Position numbers and translations under genes: made by a program
Notes under the pieces: generated by a model
What the model was told of the DNA's origin: nothing
The model's database searches: none
What the model saw: the letters and a program-made list of their open reading frames with translations, nothing else
Shown here: in pieces, positions 20,431-30,936 of the stretch
Position numbering within the stretch: position 1 is the stretch's first letter
Layout: each line of letters starts with the position of its first letter
Source of the DNA: Pseudoips prasinana
Lineage: Eukaryota; Arthropoda; Insecta; Lepidoptera; Nolidae
DNA: 64,000 bases
Direction: 5' to 3'
Assembly (NCBI GenBank): GCA_951640165.1
Contig: OX621247.1
Span: 26,572,001-26,636,000 of the forward strand

Positions 20431-20782
20431 CAATGTATAAGATTCTATAACAAACTTCCCAATGATATTAGAGAATTGTCTACGAATAAATTTAAAAGAA
20501 TTATTGAAGCCAAATTGTGTAGCAGGGCATATTACAAAATTTCAGATTACTTAAGTGATAAAAGTGCTTGGGATTGAGTTGTTCTGAGTAAACACACATG
20601 ATTGTAATTAATCTTAAGTATATTTTATTTTAAAAAAGGATTCCTACTGAGTTTTCTGGCAGTGTTTCTCAGTAGCTGCTACGTCGTGCACTGCACGGTA
20701 GGGTAAAAAACATGACGATTCCCAACGATTCCACATAAACGTAAAATTTTTACGGAATAAATAATTGTTGACTTTGACTTTG
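20431..20782 (+). pseudogene. 5'-truncated copy of the retroelement at 1-1232
   Basis: Corresponds base for base, with few changes, to 885-1232: the last 49 codons of the ORF (ending ...SDKSAWD stop at 20575-20577), the 3' UTR and the terminal TTGACTTTGACTTTG. AATAAA is at about 20756. Typical incomplete target-primed insertion. Confidence 0.9.
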
Positions 20783-20828
20783 ATAACTAACTTCAGATTG
20801 CCGCTTAGTATTCCTTCGAATCGAGGCC

Positions 20829-20996
20829 ATGAGAAAAGGTGCCGAGAAGACTGGCCGCATTACCAAGTTAAATTACCAAACTTATTCTGTGGCCAAAGAA
20901 AAAGCTCGGGATCTGGCGATAGAGACTAAGGGCACTCGGGCCACACGTTCCAAGCGTTTCGACCCCATACGGCTCAAATATGTAATTTCCTATTAA
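20829..20996 (+). other. Short protein-like open frame (55 codons)
   Basis: Encodes a basic, charged peptide with MRKGAEKTGRITKLNYQTYS and TRATRSKRFDPIRL. The frame is also open upstream of the ATG. GC content is higher than its surroundings. I do not recognise it. It could be a coding-exon remnant or a fragment of a transposon frame. Confidence 0.25.
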
Positions 20997-21750
20997 ATAA
21001 CCGTATTTGCGCCGCTTGAGAGTCTTCGCACAGGCAGCAGCAGCGCCCGCCGCCGCGCTGGTATAGGAAGATGTGGTAGGGCTAGGGTCTCAACGCATGT
21101 GGCGTCCCACACCAAAGGCCTAAACTAATTTAGTTTTCATAGTTTTTTATTGGGTAACACTAGTGATAGAAAAGAGTCGAGCCTTTTAGCCACCAATTTC
21201 AAGCTTACAAGCCTTTTTAAAGGTGGACTCATAAAATACGAGTAGGACTATTAAAAGTAAGGACTTGCGCCTTTTTTAGGCTAGGGCTTTTTTTTAACTC
21301 AAGCCTTTTTTGAAGACTTGCATCGAATGAGAAAAAAAAGTCTTAAGTCTCTTTTGGGGATCAGGTTAATGGGAAGGCAAAATAAATTAAAGTTCAAATA
21401 TATGTTCTTTTCATTTATAATAAGTAGGTAATACTCGTACATGATTGAATTAAATGTAATAAAGCAAAGGTTTAATATAATCGAAGAATTAATCACCAAA
21501 AACGTTTAACCAGGATGAGAGGCACATTGATGATTGTATGCTTTTATTGCTTAGACAATTCCTTCTTTTATTGATTAAAACCGCTGCTATGTTTCGACCT
21601 GTTTTTGTGCTAGGTACTACCAGGTGAAGACCTGGTAGTACCTTTAATTTGCTCAGTTTCATGAGTACCTTTGATTATACTCCTTACATTTCCTCCACTA
21701 TTTATGTAATACTTTGTATCAATATTTAATAAGCGTAATCTTTTTAGTGA
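20997..21750. other. Spacer with a GC-rich patch, no gene seen
   Basis: A GC-rich patch at 21030-21070 ('gcagcagcgcccgccgccgc') stands out. The remainder is AT-rich. Confidence 0.4.
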
Positions 21751-21880
21751 CGACTGCACGTGTGGCACAGCGGCTAAGACAGTCGCCTCGCCGCTTCGTG
21801 TCGAAAGGACACAGGGACTAAATTCAGGGAACAGGGATTAAATTCCCTAATGCGGGCGTTATCTTAAAAAAAAAAACCAT
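21751..21880 (+). repeat. SINE family A, internally deleted
   Basis: The head 'cgtgtggcacagcggctaag' joins directly to the tail 'cacagggactaaattc', followed by 'aatgcgggcgtt' and an A-run. The central B-box part is lost. Confidence 0.75.
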
Positions 21881-21894
21881 ACCATTCCGTAGTA

Positions 21895-22027
21895 CAGACG
21901 CCAACACTTCCAGCTACCCCAATCAGTAATTTTTTTAATACATTTTCAACTTAATCACATAAGCATAAGGTTTACTTTCAATTAGGGAAATTTGACAGAT
22001 TGGGGTAGCTTGATGTGCTGGCGGCTG
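21895..22027 (-). mobile_element. 135-bp TA-MITE, copy 4
   Basis: Ends 'cagacgccaacac' and 'gtgctggcggctg' are flanked by TA. It sits 15 bases after the A-run of a SINE. Confidence 0.92.
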
Positions 22028-22164
22028 TACATTATTTTGATCTATCTCGCAAGGCTTAGCCAGGGTTTGCAATGTGGGGTGCTAGGCCAGAAAACCTCCC
22101 CGTGTGCCCGCAGCTACCTTTCCCTTTTGTATATTATCATATCCAATGTGAATGGTAGTTTTGC

Positions 22165-22345
22165 GGGACGGTGCACCCTGGGCGCGGGTAGTTGTAATTC
22201 TTTGTTTTGGGATACGTCCCCAAAGAAGGGTAACTGCCTCGTGCCTCGGAGAGCACGTGAAGCCGTCGGTCCTGTACCTGACCTCTATCCGGTCGTGTCG
22301 CCTAGGCGTCCCATCGGATCAAGAGTGACGGAATAGGAAGTGCTC
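22165..22345 (+). repeat. SINE family L body
   Basis: 'cgtgcctcggagagcacgtg', 'gtcggtcctg', 'tccggtcgtgtcgc' and 'cgtcccatcggatcaagag' match the minus-strand body at 37262-37420 and 14210-14390. Confidence 0.65.
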
Positions 22346-22699
22346 CTGTGTTTGCGCACACACTTGAGCACTATAATATGTCCGTGATCTACGTTCATTT
22401 TACGACCACTAAATCTCGACATATACGATCTATTCATTTATTTCCACTATCTTGGGAGCTTCTACAACAATAAAGGTAATTACCGAAATAACTGAGTTGT
22501 ATTCTTTACGGCTGTTCATTTTATTGAAGGAAGAATTAACAGTGGACAAGAAAAGGAGGGAATCTTTGTGTAGATTATAAAAGTAATAGTTGAATGTATA
22601 GATGTTTATTACTCAATCAATATATATGAATTGAATCGATTGGGATGAAATTTCATGCCCTCTCATTGTACCGCGAGCCTAAGATAGTAAGATACTTGG
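22346..22699. other. No gene seen
   Basis: AT-rich, with scattered Helitron-like wording ('gattgggatgaaatttcat') too short to call. Confidence 0.4.
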
Positions 22700-22890
22700 T
22701 GAGTGGTTGACAGCAAAAGATATCACCACACCATCTCATCGACCCGAGGGATTATCTTCCAGAAAACGGGCAGTAGCGTCTCTGTGGTTTATGACGATTA
22801 TGGCATATCCCTTCATTTGGACACAACTTCATTGTGGTAATTTATGGAGAGGCCTTTGTCCAGCAGTAGACGTCATCCAGCTGACATGAT
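22700..22890 (+). repeat. Repeat E (reversed) plus RTE-like 3' tail fragment
   Basis: 22700-22800 is the reverse of repeat E. 22843-22890 ('ggcctttgtccagcagtaga', 'catccagctgacatgatga') is the 3' end of an RTE-like retroelement, seen more fully at 32868-33015. Confidence 0.6.
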
Positions 22891-23268
22891 GAAACTAGTA
22901 ATAAATATGTCCCACGCAGATGGCTGGTCTTCATAGGGACTGTCCTGAAATTCAACCAATAGGATTTCATTATGAATATTATTATTATAACCAAACTTCT
23001 TACTCTTTTCCCCAAACAAAGTTCTTATCTGATTAAATATCTCTATTAAATATCAAACGATAACTATAGACACAAGAAATCATAGTCAATTTATGACAGA
23101 AATAATGACACACATCAAGTAAAACCTAAAATTCCACCAACAGCTATCAAAATACTTTTCATTCGCCCCCATTTTATATAAACCGTCAAAATTTTACGTT
23201 ACAAGACCCAACGTATTCGAAGTGTCCTTAAAAGGGCAAAGAATTTGTTAATGAAAATATCATATACA

Positions 23269-23865
23269 ATGGCTACAAAAAGACCTCTCGTTCTCAAAAA
23301 TTCGCATGACGTCGACAAACCCGAGCTCCCAGAAATTGCCCTAGCTGCTTTCGTATCATACAAAAGACAAAAAGAGATAAGTGACTTCATAAATTTTGTG
23401 CTAGATGCTCTAGAACGCAATTCACATTGGCTAAATACAATCGCAAGCCGACAAAACAGTTTCAAATGTGCTCTGATGGAAGGTGCAGGTCCGGGCCGGT
23501 TCCAACTCAAAGATATAATATACCCATCCAAAGGAACCTTCAAAATTGAGGTAGAAATGAAAGAGTCTAAAGAACACGATAAAATTGGTATTGCTGCCTT
23601 GCTTAGGCTGAAGCCTCAGGACGTAGAATATCTAATGAAGTTTATCAGGGGAGGTATGTTTAATAATACTCTGTTACGAGAAGATCTTCAGCAAGGCAAT
23701 ACTTTGGGACTGACATATGCTGTGCTGAAACCAATTTCTGATAAACAATACCGTGTCATAGAAACAATCGTTGTGAAAAAATCTCTGAAATCTATAATAG
23801 TAAAGAAACCTAATGTAAATGACGGATTGATTGGTCCTCCTTGCAAAAAGGTTCGAAAAGTATAG
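23269..23865 (+). CDS. Unknown protein, 198 residues, single exon
   Basis: I do not recognise this protein. An upstream in-frame ATG exists at 23245, but it has T at -3; the ATG at 23269 has A at -3 and G at +4 and gives MATKRPLVLK. No stop or frameshift interrupts it and the composition looks coding. Residues 25-60 are probably helical (ALAAFVSYKRQKEISDF). A mixed strand/helix region follows, with GPGRFQLKDII near 74-84. The C-terminus is lysine-rich and ends PPCKKVRKV, resembling a classical nuclear localisation signal. There is no signal peptide or membrane segment. It has no intron, no nearby inverted repeats and no obvious poly(A) tail. It could be a lineage-restricted insect gene, a retrocopy or a captured gene. 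Confidence 0.6.
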   Translation: MATKRPLVLKNSHDVDKPELPEIALAAFVSYKRQKEISDFINFVLDALERNSHWLNTIASRQNSFKCALMEGAGPGRFQLKDIIYPSKGTFKIEVEMKESKEHDKIGIAALLRLKPQDVEYLMKFIRGGMFNNTLLREDLQQGNTLGLTYAVLKPISDKQYRVIETIVVKKSLKSIIVKKPNVNDGLIGPPCKKVRKV

Positions 23866-24375
23866 CAGATTTTGAAATAGTAGTTGCAGGGCCAATAGGA
23901 TCATGGGCCCATTATATTGGAGCAAAATGGATAGTCGTTATGGTGTACCGCAGTGTCATGTAGCATGTAATGACAGCAATTTGGGTCGACTGTAAAATGC
24001 GAAGCTCACAGTAAATTATACTCATTTTTGCAATGATCGTTTCCGATTACCTATGATGGATGGGGGCGCTTTTGTGGCGAAATGGCTACTTCATTTTGAC
24101 GGATAATCATATCACTTCACCCTAGTTATATGCTTTATTACTGGAAATATATGTCATTGAAGCAGTAGTTTGTTCTTTTAGTAACTATAGATTCTATTTT
24201 TATTCACTAATTTATTGTAGCCTATTTTATCTAATTTGGAAATCTAGAAAACTTAATAATTTTGTAAGTTTATGGTTAATTACTAGTTTTCACTTGATTA
24301 TTGATTAACAATTGATAGTCCATGGCAATACTGACTTTAATGGTGATGATTATTAACATAATGTTGGTATATAAT
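23866..24375. other. 3' flank of the unknown gene
   Basis: No AATAAA within about 400 bases. Otherwise AT-rich spacer. Confidence 0.45.
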
Positions 24376-24507
24376 AATAATAATATCTTGGGGCATCAAT
24401 GACACACGGCCATCAGATCCCAAACTAAGCATAGCTTGTACTATAGAAACTACTATTTGTAAATATATACATATATAGGTTATTACCCCCAGACTCAGAA
24501 CAAACAA
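24376..24507 (-). repeat. SINE family B, 3' part
   Basis: 'tatcttggggcatcaatgac', 'gatcccaaactaagcatagc' and 'cccccagactcagaacaaac'. Joins directly to a 5S-SINE. Confidence 0.7.
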
Positions 24508-24729
24508 ACCTATCAGTAAGCGATTGGCAAGGTTAAGCAACTGGGCTCGCGGTCAGTCCATAGATGGTTGACCGCCAAAGTGGCTTAATTTCTGAGCGTC
24601 TCCGTTACGTTAAGCTGTCGGTCCCTTTTGTAGCTATCAGGCAAAAGTCGTTAAGCCATGTCAAAAGGCCTACTGGGCGACTTGAACAACTGACACTAGA
24701 GTAACCACTGCCATACGATAAGTAAGTAA
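24508..24729 (+). repeat. 5S-rRNA-derived SINE, 5'-truncated
   Basis: 'caaggttaagcaactgggct', 'atggttgaccgcc', 'ctactgggcgacttgaacaa'. Aligns with 18122-18325. Confidence 0.8.
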
Positions 24730-25240
24730 TGCTACATTACTTCGTGTACGAGTTTCCGAGTGCTTTGTTTACAGATAACTGGATGGATTAATGAATACGA
24801 TAATCGTATTTGTTTACTTATGAGGGACATTGATGAATAAAGAAGACCAGCGTAATTATATTCCGGTGTTCCCTTTCGTTAATCTGTGGTCGTTTTCCTC
24901 TCGTCGCAGCGAATGTTGGACTTGCAAAGATCAATATCTGTGGAATCAGAGCACCGTGCGCCGAGTAACTTATAGCCACAAATCCTTTCGCCAATAACTT
25001 ATTACAATAGCATTCGGAGTTATGTAACATTGAAGAGTGAAACTATAGTTTTTCCCATTTGGTGTGTGCTTCCGAAGATGGTTAGCAGTGGCGTAGGTGA
25101 CATGTAGTGCTCCAGGCACAATTTCGGTTTACGAACGTATTATGAGAGTTTTTTGCATTCTTACACCAACCACTCGCAATAACCGTTTAAATAGGAAGAG
25201 TACATAACAGTTAGGTGATTATAAATAGCCACCAATATTC
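24730..25240. other. No gene confidently seen
   Basis: A pyrimidine-rich stretch ending in CAG near 24910 resembles a splice acceptor, but no open frame of useful length follows. Confidence 0.35.
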
Positions 25241-25420
25241 GTCCTACTAATATCAGACATAAGTGCGAAAGTTTGTGAGTATGGATGTTTGTTACTCATT
25301 TACTCAAAAACTATGAAACGGATTATGATTAAACTTTGTAGTAATATAACTATTATATCTGAATAACATCAGTTATAATTTATAAAGTTTAATTGGGGCG
25401 AAACTGTGGTTCACAGCTAG
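25241..25420 (+). repeat. Helitron-like non-autonomous repeat
   Basis: From 'tcctactaatatcag' through 'gcgaaagtttgtgagtatgg' to 'ttcacagctag' at the CTAG end, followed by T. Consistent with a Helitron 5'-TC...CTRR-3' layout and A/T insertion. Confidence 0.65.
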
Positions 25421-26179
25421 TCCAGATACAAATGTAGAAGTGAGTATATCAGGACGCGACGGAACAAAATATTATTATATATTCTTATTAAATAGATAAA
25501 AGTGAAAGATTACCTACGTTTAATCCAAGGAACATAAAATTTATAATTGGTCTTCAAAGTCAAATCACCGTCCATGGTTCAGTATTAAATCGAATTTTTA
25601 CTTTCAAAGTTTAAAGAATTACTATAGTGCTGGCTGAATTTCAGTTACGGTGACCATTCTCACTCAACAAAGACTAATCACTTAAACGAAACATATTATA
25701 GAGCACACAATGCACTATAATAATATGGCCGCCGCATCTTAGCTAAAATTCCAGGCCAGGAGCACTGCACACTTTGATTTTGATTAATACTGACAAAAGA
25801 CTGGTATTTTATTTCATATGATTTTAAAATGAAGCCGAGAGCAATCGAGTGGCATGAACCCTACGCCACTAAAGGTTAGTTGGAGAAGTTTTCGATCTGC
25901 TTATCGGCCAACATAAATCAATTTGAATCATGGCGAGCTGAGTATAAGTTGGGTCGCTCCTGAGCCCTTTTTCTAACTTGGGACCGACCATACAGATTAA
26001 GGGAAGCCTGACCGTTGCGTAATTGGCGTAATAGTTATGTGATTTATTGGATATGTGAGATGGATGATATCTTATATTGATGGGATCCTTAAAATATACC
26101 CTCCGTGCTTTTACAGTAGAGTTTTCTAGTTGTAATTAATTCTCTTGTTTTAGTTTCACTTCACCACGGAGCAAGTTTC
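25421..26179. other. No gene seen
   Basis: Only short frames. Unassigned, possibly old repeats. Confidence 0.45.
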
Positions 26180-26397
26180 TTTTTAAAGTCAAAGACAACG
26201 CCCGCACTAGTTAATCTAATCCCTGTGTCGCGGGGTACTTTACAAACATATAATAGACGGACACAAATTACATCCAGACTCAGAATAACTATTTGTGGGT
26301 CACACAAATAGTTGTCCGGCGCGGGACTCGAACCCGCGACACGAAGCGGTGAGGCGACTGTCTTAGCCGCTGCGCCACACGTGCAGTCTCTGCTCTG
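26180..26397 (-). repeat. SINE family A, full length
   Basis: The minus-strand head 'cgtgtggcgcagcggctaag' and a perfect B box 'gggttcgagtcccgcgc' (26318-26334) lead through 'gttctgagtctggatgtaat' to 'gtgcgggcgttgtctttgac'. This is the best-preserved family A copy. Confidence 0.85.
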
Positions 26398-27064
26398 GAG
26401 GAAAGTGGATTTTTTTCCAAATCGCAATGTGTGCAACTGTCGCTTTACGTCAATACGGGAAGACCTGGGGATCTCTCAGGGATGTTCCGAATATCTAAGT
26501 TATTACATGGATTAAAACAAAGAGAATGTGAATGTAGGATGGTATAAAGAAGTAAAAGTGCTTGCCGAAGATAGGAGGAATGGAGAAAGCTCCACTGATA
26601 GGAGCATAGTTCTTAAATTGGATAGATAGACTTCACGGATGAGGGAAACACCAAATGGTACGCGAACTCGAAATTACTAGTTGCCTTTAGTTCCAACAGA
26701 ACAAACGTAGAATTGTAAAAGTTTATGATACGGAAAAAATGGTATAGTTTATCTAAGCTAAATGGTACTGGATTCATGAACCAAATAACTACCTTTCCGT
26801 ATGGACTTGGCAAACTGTGAGTTTAAAAAAATAAATGTTGTTTGTATTAAGGAAACCAGAACCAGCCGGCACCAACTCCATCCAGGTTGAAAAATATTTT
26901 TAAAAGTATGTATGTATCTACAACATGTAACTTAATTAACGCACATCCTGAAAATAGTTTGTTCAGAATCGTTTACTGAATCGATTTATATCATTTTTAA
27001 AATAGGTAATTTTTTTATTCCAAAATAATTGAAACTACGGGAATTATTGTCATATTAACCCTGT
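26398..27064. other. No gene seen
   Basis: AT-rich; frames are random. Confidence 0.45.
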
Positions 27065-27192
27065 ACCATCATCATCATCATCATCATATCAGCTGAAAGA
27101 CGTCCACCGCTGGACAAAGGCCTCCCCAAAGATCTACACAATTGCCGGTCTTGCGCTATCCGCATACAGCGATTTCCAGCGCTGTACATTCA
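27065..27192 (-). repeat. RTE-like non-LTR retrotransposon, 3' end
   Basis: On the minus strand the sequence encodes the end of an RT frame (RWM-IAQDRQ-W pattern), then 'ggacgtctttcagctgatat' and ends in repeated ATG (CAT repeats on the plus strand). Confidence 0.7.
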
Positions 27193-27715
27193 AAACAAAT
27201 TGAAATGGGCCGTAAGTCAAAGTAATAAACCTTTAAAAATCGCAGTTTTATTTGTATTCATACAAATTCCATAATTCAATACAACATAATGGAAAATAAA
27301 CTTTATTCCAAGAAACTAATTTAGTAAATAACAATGCATGTACATGTTAAACAAAAAATTCAGTGTTTGTATTATGTTTAAAACTAAATATTCTAATTGG
27401 GGTGTTTGAGAGTGTGCGTTAATTACGTTACATGTTGTATATATATGTAAATCTCTTGGGGAGATAAATATATAGGTATAAGACTGTATACATACATTGA
27501 AATTGAAATACATTATAAATACTCCGGAATTATATATACATAGATAAATACATAATCCTAGTGAATGAATAGTTTCAAATTATTAAATAATAAAACCTAA
27601 TAACAATTTCAGAGCGATCTAATTTCTTTTAAGTCTGACCGTAAAGCGGAACAAAAATCAATTAATTAGAAGCTTAAAGCGTGTATGAAGAATATAATGA
27701 TACTAAAAGGCAAAA
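27193..27715. other. No gene seen
   Basis: Very AT-rich, unassigned. Confidence 0.45.
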
Positions 27716-27795
27716 GAGGTGTGCAAAGATCGTGACAAATTGAAATCCGTTGTCTCTGCCTACCCCTATGGGAACAGGCGTGAGTCTATGTGTGT
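27716..27795 (+). repeat. Short repeat shared with 49927-50005
   Basis: 'gtgtgcaaagatcgtgacaa', 'gttgtctctgcctacccct' and 'aggcgtgagtctatg' recur in order. Resembles a 3' UTR piece of a lepidopteran retroelement. Confidence 0.65.
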
Positions 27796-27968
27796 ATTTC
27801 ATGTACGTTTAAAGTTCCTATACTATTATTAGGGTTCCGTACCCAAAGGGTAAAACGGAACCCTATTACTAAGACTTCGCTGTCTGTCTGTCTGTCTGTT
27901 CGTCTGTCACCAGGCTGTATCTCATGAACCGTGATAATCAGACAGTTGAAATTTTCACTGATGATGTA

Positions 27969-29292
27969 CACTCAGTCAAAAAGTATCGGGAATGGATGAT
28001 TTCTTTATGGTTCCAAATTCAAATTTTTGTTATTTTTTTGTTGTTGTTAGATTGGCACAACTGTTTTCCATTTTGGCGCGGAGTTTGAGTTGCATCTGTT
28101 ATTTATATTAAATACAGTGCTGGTTTTAGTTATATCATAGAGAGTGTGTATTGCGAATTTCATAATGGACAAAAATATCGAACAAAGAGTTTGTCTTAAA
28201 TTTTGCATCGCTAATGGAATTTCGTGTTCGGAGTCACTGAAAATGTTACAGAAGGCTTACGGTGAATCGACTTTATCTCAAAAACTCGTGCTTATGAGTG
28301 GTTCAAAGAGTTCAAAAGCGGTCGAGATGTGATGAAAGATTTGCCTCGCTCTGGTAGGCCATCAACGTCTGCAACTGAAGTTAACATTGCAAAAGTGAAG
28401 GAACTAGTGACTGAAAATCCTCATTCAACTCTGAGAGAGATAGCCGCCGAACTTTCTGTATCTCACGAGTCGATTCGTACCATTTTAACTAATAATTTGG
28501 GTATGAAACAAGTTTTCGCTCGGCTAGTCCCAAAAAATCTGAATTTTCTCCAAAAACTCAATCGCATGAACGTCGCTGAGGACATGGTAGAACGAGTCAA
28601 TTCTGACCCAACATTCATGAAACGCATTGTTACTGGTGACGAGACGTGGGTTTACGAGTTTGACATGCAAACTAGTCAACAAGCTTCGGAGTGGCGCCTT
28701 CCAACTGAACCGAAACCGAAAAAACCACGCCAAAGTCGATCAAAAGTCAAAGTCATGTTGACTGTTTTCTACGACTATCGCGGTGTTGTGCACTCTGAAT
28801 TCTTACCGGAAGGTCGAACGGTAAATAAAGAATATTATTTGAGCGTTATGCGGCGTTTAAGAGAGCAAATTCGACGAAAAAGGCCAGATTTGTGGAAAGA
28901 AAATTCTTGGATTTTGCACCACCATAATGCGCCTTCGCACAAGGCCATCATTGTGAACGAATTTTTGACCAAACACTCAACAAATACCATCCAGCAACCA
29001 CCATATTCACCAGATATGGCTCCAGCTGACTTCTTTCTTTTTCCTAAACTCAAATTACCACTTCGTGGGACCCGTTTTCAATCGGTAGAAGACATAAAGG
29101 AGAATTCGCGGCGAGAACTGAACTCAATTCCGAAAGCAGCGTTTAAAAAATGTTTTGATGAATGGATTATTCGTTGGCGTAAGTGTATCGTTTCTGAAGG
29201 AGCATACTTTGAAGGTGATAAAATAAATTTGGATGAATAACAAACATTTTGTATATTATTGATCTTTTCCCGGTACTTTCTTGACAGAGTAG
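27969..29292 (+). mobile_element. mariner DNA transposon (1324 bp), inactive
   Basis: Inverted ends 'cactcagtcaaaaagtat' and 'ggtactttcttgacagagta' pair over about 25 bases, with a one-base insertion in the right tip. TA flanks both sides (27967-27968, 29293-29294). Length is typical for mariner. It carries one transposase gene with two disabling changes. Confidence 0.92.
28165..29240 (+). pseudogene. mariner transposase, broken
   Basis: The start at 28165 gives MDKNIEQRVCLKF, the usual mariner N-terminal helix-turn-helix. A one-base loss in the A-run at 28280-28284 shifts the frame; the rest continues in another frame to 29240. The catalytic domain keeps the first D (TGDETWVYEFD) and the last (MAPADFFLF), spaced as in DD34D enzymes. 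The middle catalytic position is histidine (HHHNAPSH, codon 28923-28925) instead of aspartate. Either change alone should abolish transposition. The C-terminus ends FEGDKINLDE, as in many mariners. Confidence 0.92.
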
Positions 29293-29589
29293 TATTTCTG
29301 TTACCGCTAAAACAACAACGAATTCTAAAAAAACAAAATAAAATAATTATTTAAGGGGGCTCCTATACAACAAACGTGAATTTTTTGCTCGTTTTTGTTA
29401 TTTTTCGGTACGGAACCCTTCGTGGGCGAGTTCGACCCGCACTTGGCCGGTTTTTTAAAATCACGTTTATTAGTCTTTCATTACTTCTCCGGACAATAGA
29501 GTTTGGCGAATAAGACCACGTACTACTAAGTAACCCGCGAAGAAGAAAGACTTGGTAACTGATGTGTTTTTTCTACAGTGTCACAGCTG

Positions 29590-29904
29590 AACATATTTAG
29601 GTTGGCAACACTAACACTAGGAATCAGTACTTTATGAATACCGCGCAATACTCAAGACAGTATACATTTTACCTCCATAATTTACTGGCATTTCAACTGG
29701 TACAACAATAAAATGTCGGTCGCAAACGCAAAAATTGTGTACAATTGTTGAAAGTGCTCCTCGAGGCGGTCCCGGGAGCGACATATTACATTTGGAGTGT
29801 CGTCGCTGTTGAGGTATCTACGTTCTTCGTACAAATGCCAAGTTTCGCCTCGTTGGCCATCGTCTTTTGACAAATGAAGGTGATACGGCCTCATGCTGTT
29901 CAGA
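29590..29904 (-). pseudogene. Exon-like coding fragment of unknown gene, frame broken
   Basis: On the minus strand 'ctctttttgcag' ends at 29905, a convincing splice acceptor. It is followed by an open frame with MRPYHLHLSKDDGQRGETWH and a RSRDRLEE block, ending at a stop at 29682-29684. In a second frame, from about 29760 leftward, protein-like sequence continues (CDRHFIVVPVEMPVNYGG) to a stop near 29619. The two look like one exon split by a one- or two-base indel near 29755-29760. I do not recognise the protein. It could be a decayed gene exon or a sequencing error in a real one. Confidence 0.4.
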
Positions 29905-30087
29905 CTGCAAAAAGAGTTAGGTTCTTAATTCGAATGCATGTTTTTTTTTCGATGGACAAAGTTGTCTGTATGATCCCATAAACATAAAAAAAATTAAATT
30001 TAAAATTAAAAAAAAATTGAAGAGGTTTTCATTTTGATGGCCACATTCATGTATAGATGACAAATCAAAATATGTTATAAAATGATG

Positions 30088-30300
30088 TAATTTTTGTCCG
30101 TCTATTATATGTTTGTAAAGTACCCCGCGACAAGGGATTAGATTCCCTAGTGCGGGCATAGTCTTTAATAAAAAAAAAACTTGATTAATACTTAATGTTG
30201 CATGAGGCATATAAGAAAAAATAATTTATATAAAATATAAATTAACTCCTCGTATACGCCTCATGCAACATTAGGTATGTTAAGGCATATAAGAAGAATT
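30088..30300 (+). repeat. SINE A 3' fragment and adjoining inverted repeat
   Basis: 30088-30180 holds 'ccgtctattatatgtttgta', 'accccgcgac', 'gtgcgggcatagtcttt' and an A-run. Next to it 'taatgttgcatgaggc' (about 30191) is inverted at about 30260-30275. Confidence 0.65.
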
Positions 30301-30529
30301 AATTTATATATATTAGCTTCAGAATCAGTGTCTAGAATTATATGATCACTTTTCAGTGTGTTAGTTTTCTCGAGATTAATATTTATTTAAAACTATATTG
30401 TATATAAATAAATGTCGTGGTTGTATGCAGTTTGCCTAACGGCTTTCATTGCTTCACCGGACTATAGGGGTAACCGTGGGCTCTAACCGTCTTAAATTTC
30501 GTGGGAAAATTTACATCATCTGGTCCCAA
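30301..30529. other. No gene seen
   Basis: Short AT-rich spacer. Confidence 0.4.
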
Positions 30530-30890
30530 ACTACGCAGAGCCTGTACTATTGTAACCAGACAACTACTTGTATATTTCTAAATACAAACATATTATAGAT
30601 AACTTACTACAGCCAGAGACGGCTAGTTAGAGTGGCTGGTAGATAAATACTGGCTTTCACGCGGCATGTCGTGGGTTCGATTTCTACCCAGGACAGATAT
30701 TAGTGTGCCTGAACATGTCCGTTTGTCCTGAATCTAGGTGTAATTATTTATATAAGTATGTATTTACAAAAGATAAATTAGTATACCTATGGAGTATATC
30801 AGTTATCTGGTTTCCATAGTACAAGCACTACAAGCTCTGCTTAGCATGGGATGGCTGTCTGTGAATTATGTCCCAGGTTATTATTATTTT
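30530..30890 (+). repeat. SINE family B: reversed fragment and one full-length copy
   Basis: 30530-30605 is a minus-strand 3' piece ('gtcccaaactacgcagagcc'). 30620-30890 is a full plus-strand copy: tRNA-like head 'gtgggttcgatttctaccca', 'atgtccgtttgtcctgaatc', 'tatataagtatgtatttac', 'tatcagttatctggtttcca', 'gctctgcttagcatgggatg' and 'tcccaggttattattattt'. Confidence 0.8.
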
Positions 30891-30936
30891 TTACAAGAGT
30901 AGTATTTAACTGCATACACAATATATTCCTTCTGAA

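Larger units (their letters stand above)
27832..29456 (+). repeat. 'gggttccgta...cacttggccgg' repeat split by mariner
   Basis: The left part (27832-27968) and right part (29293-29456) join to give one repeat of about 300 bp matching 31718-32008. The join falls at TA in 'gatgta-tttctgtt'. Confidence 0.85.

Noticed and set aside
22200..22336. Coding end of a 114-codon frame at 21992-22336
   Set aside because: The frame begins in a MITE and ends in a SINE; no protein family.
24890..24980. Pyrimidine tract plus CAG as a splice acceptor
   Set aside because: Only a very short open stretch follows and no donor or partner exon was found.
26318..26397. tRNA gene on the minus strand
   Set aside because: A and B boxes are good, but there is no paired acceptor stem, and the sequence runs on into a SINE body. 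The same applies to heads at 1365, 3396, 38190 and 59873.
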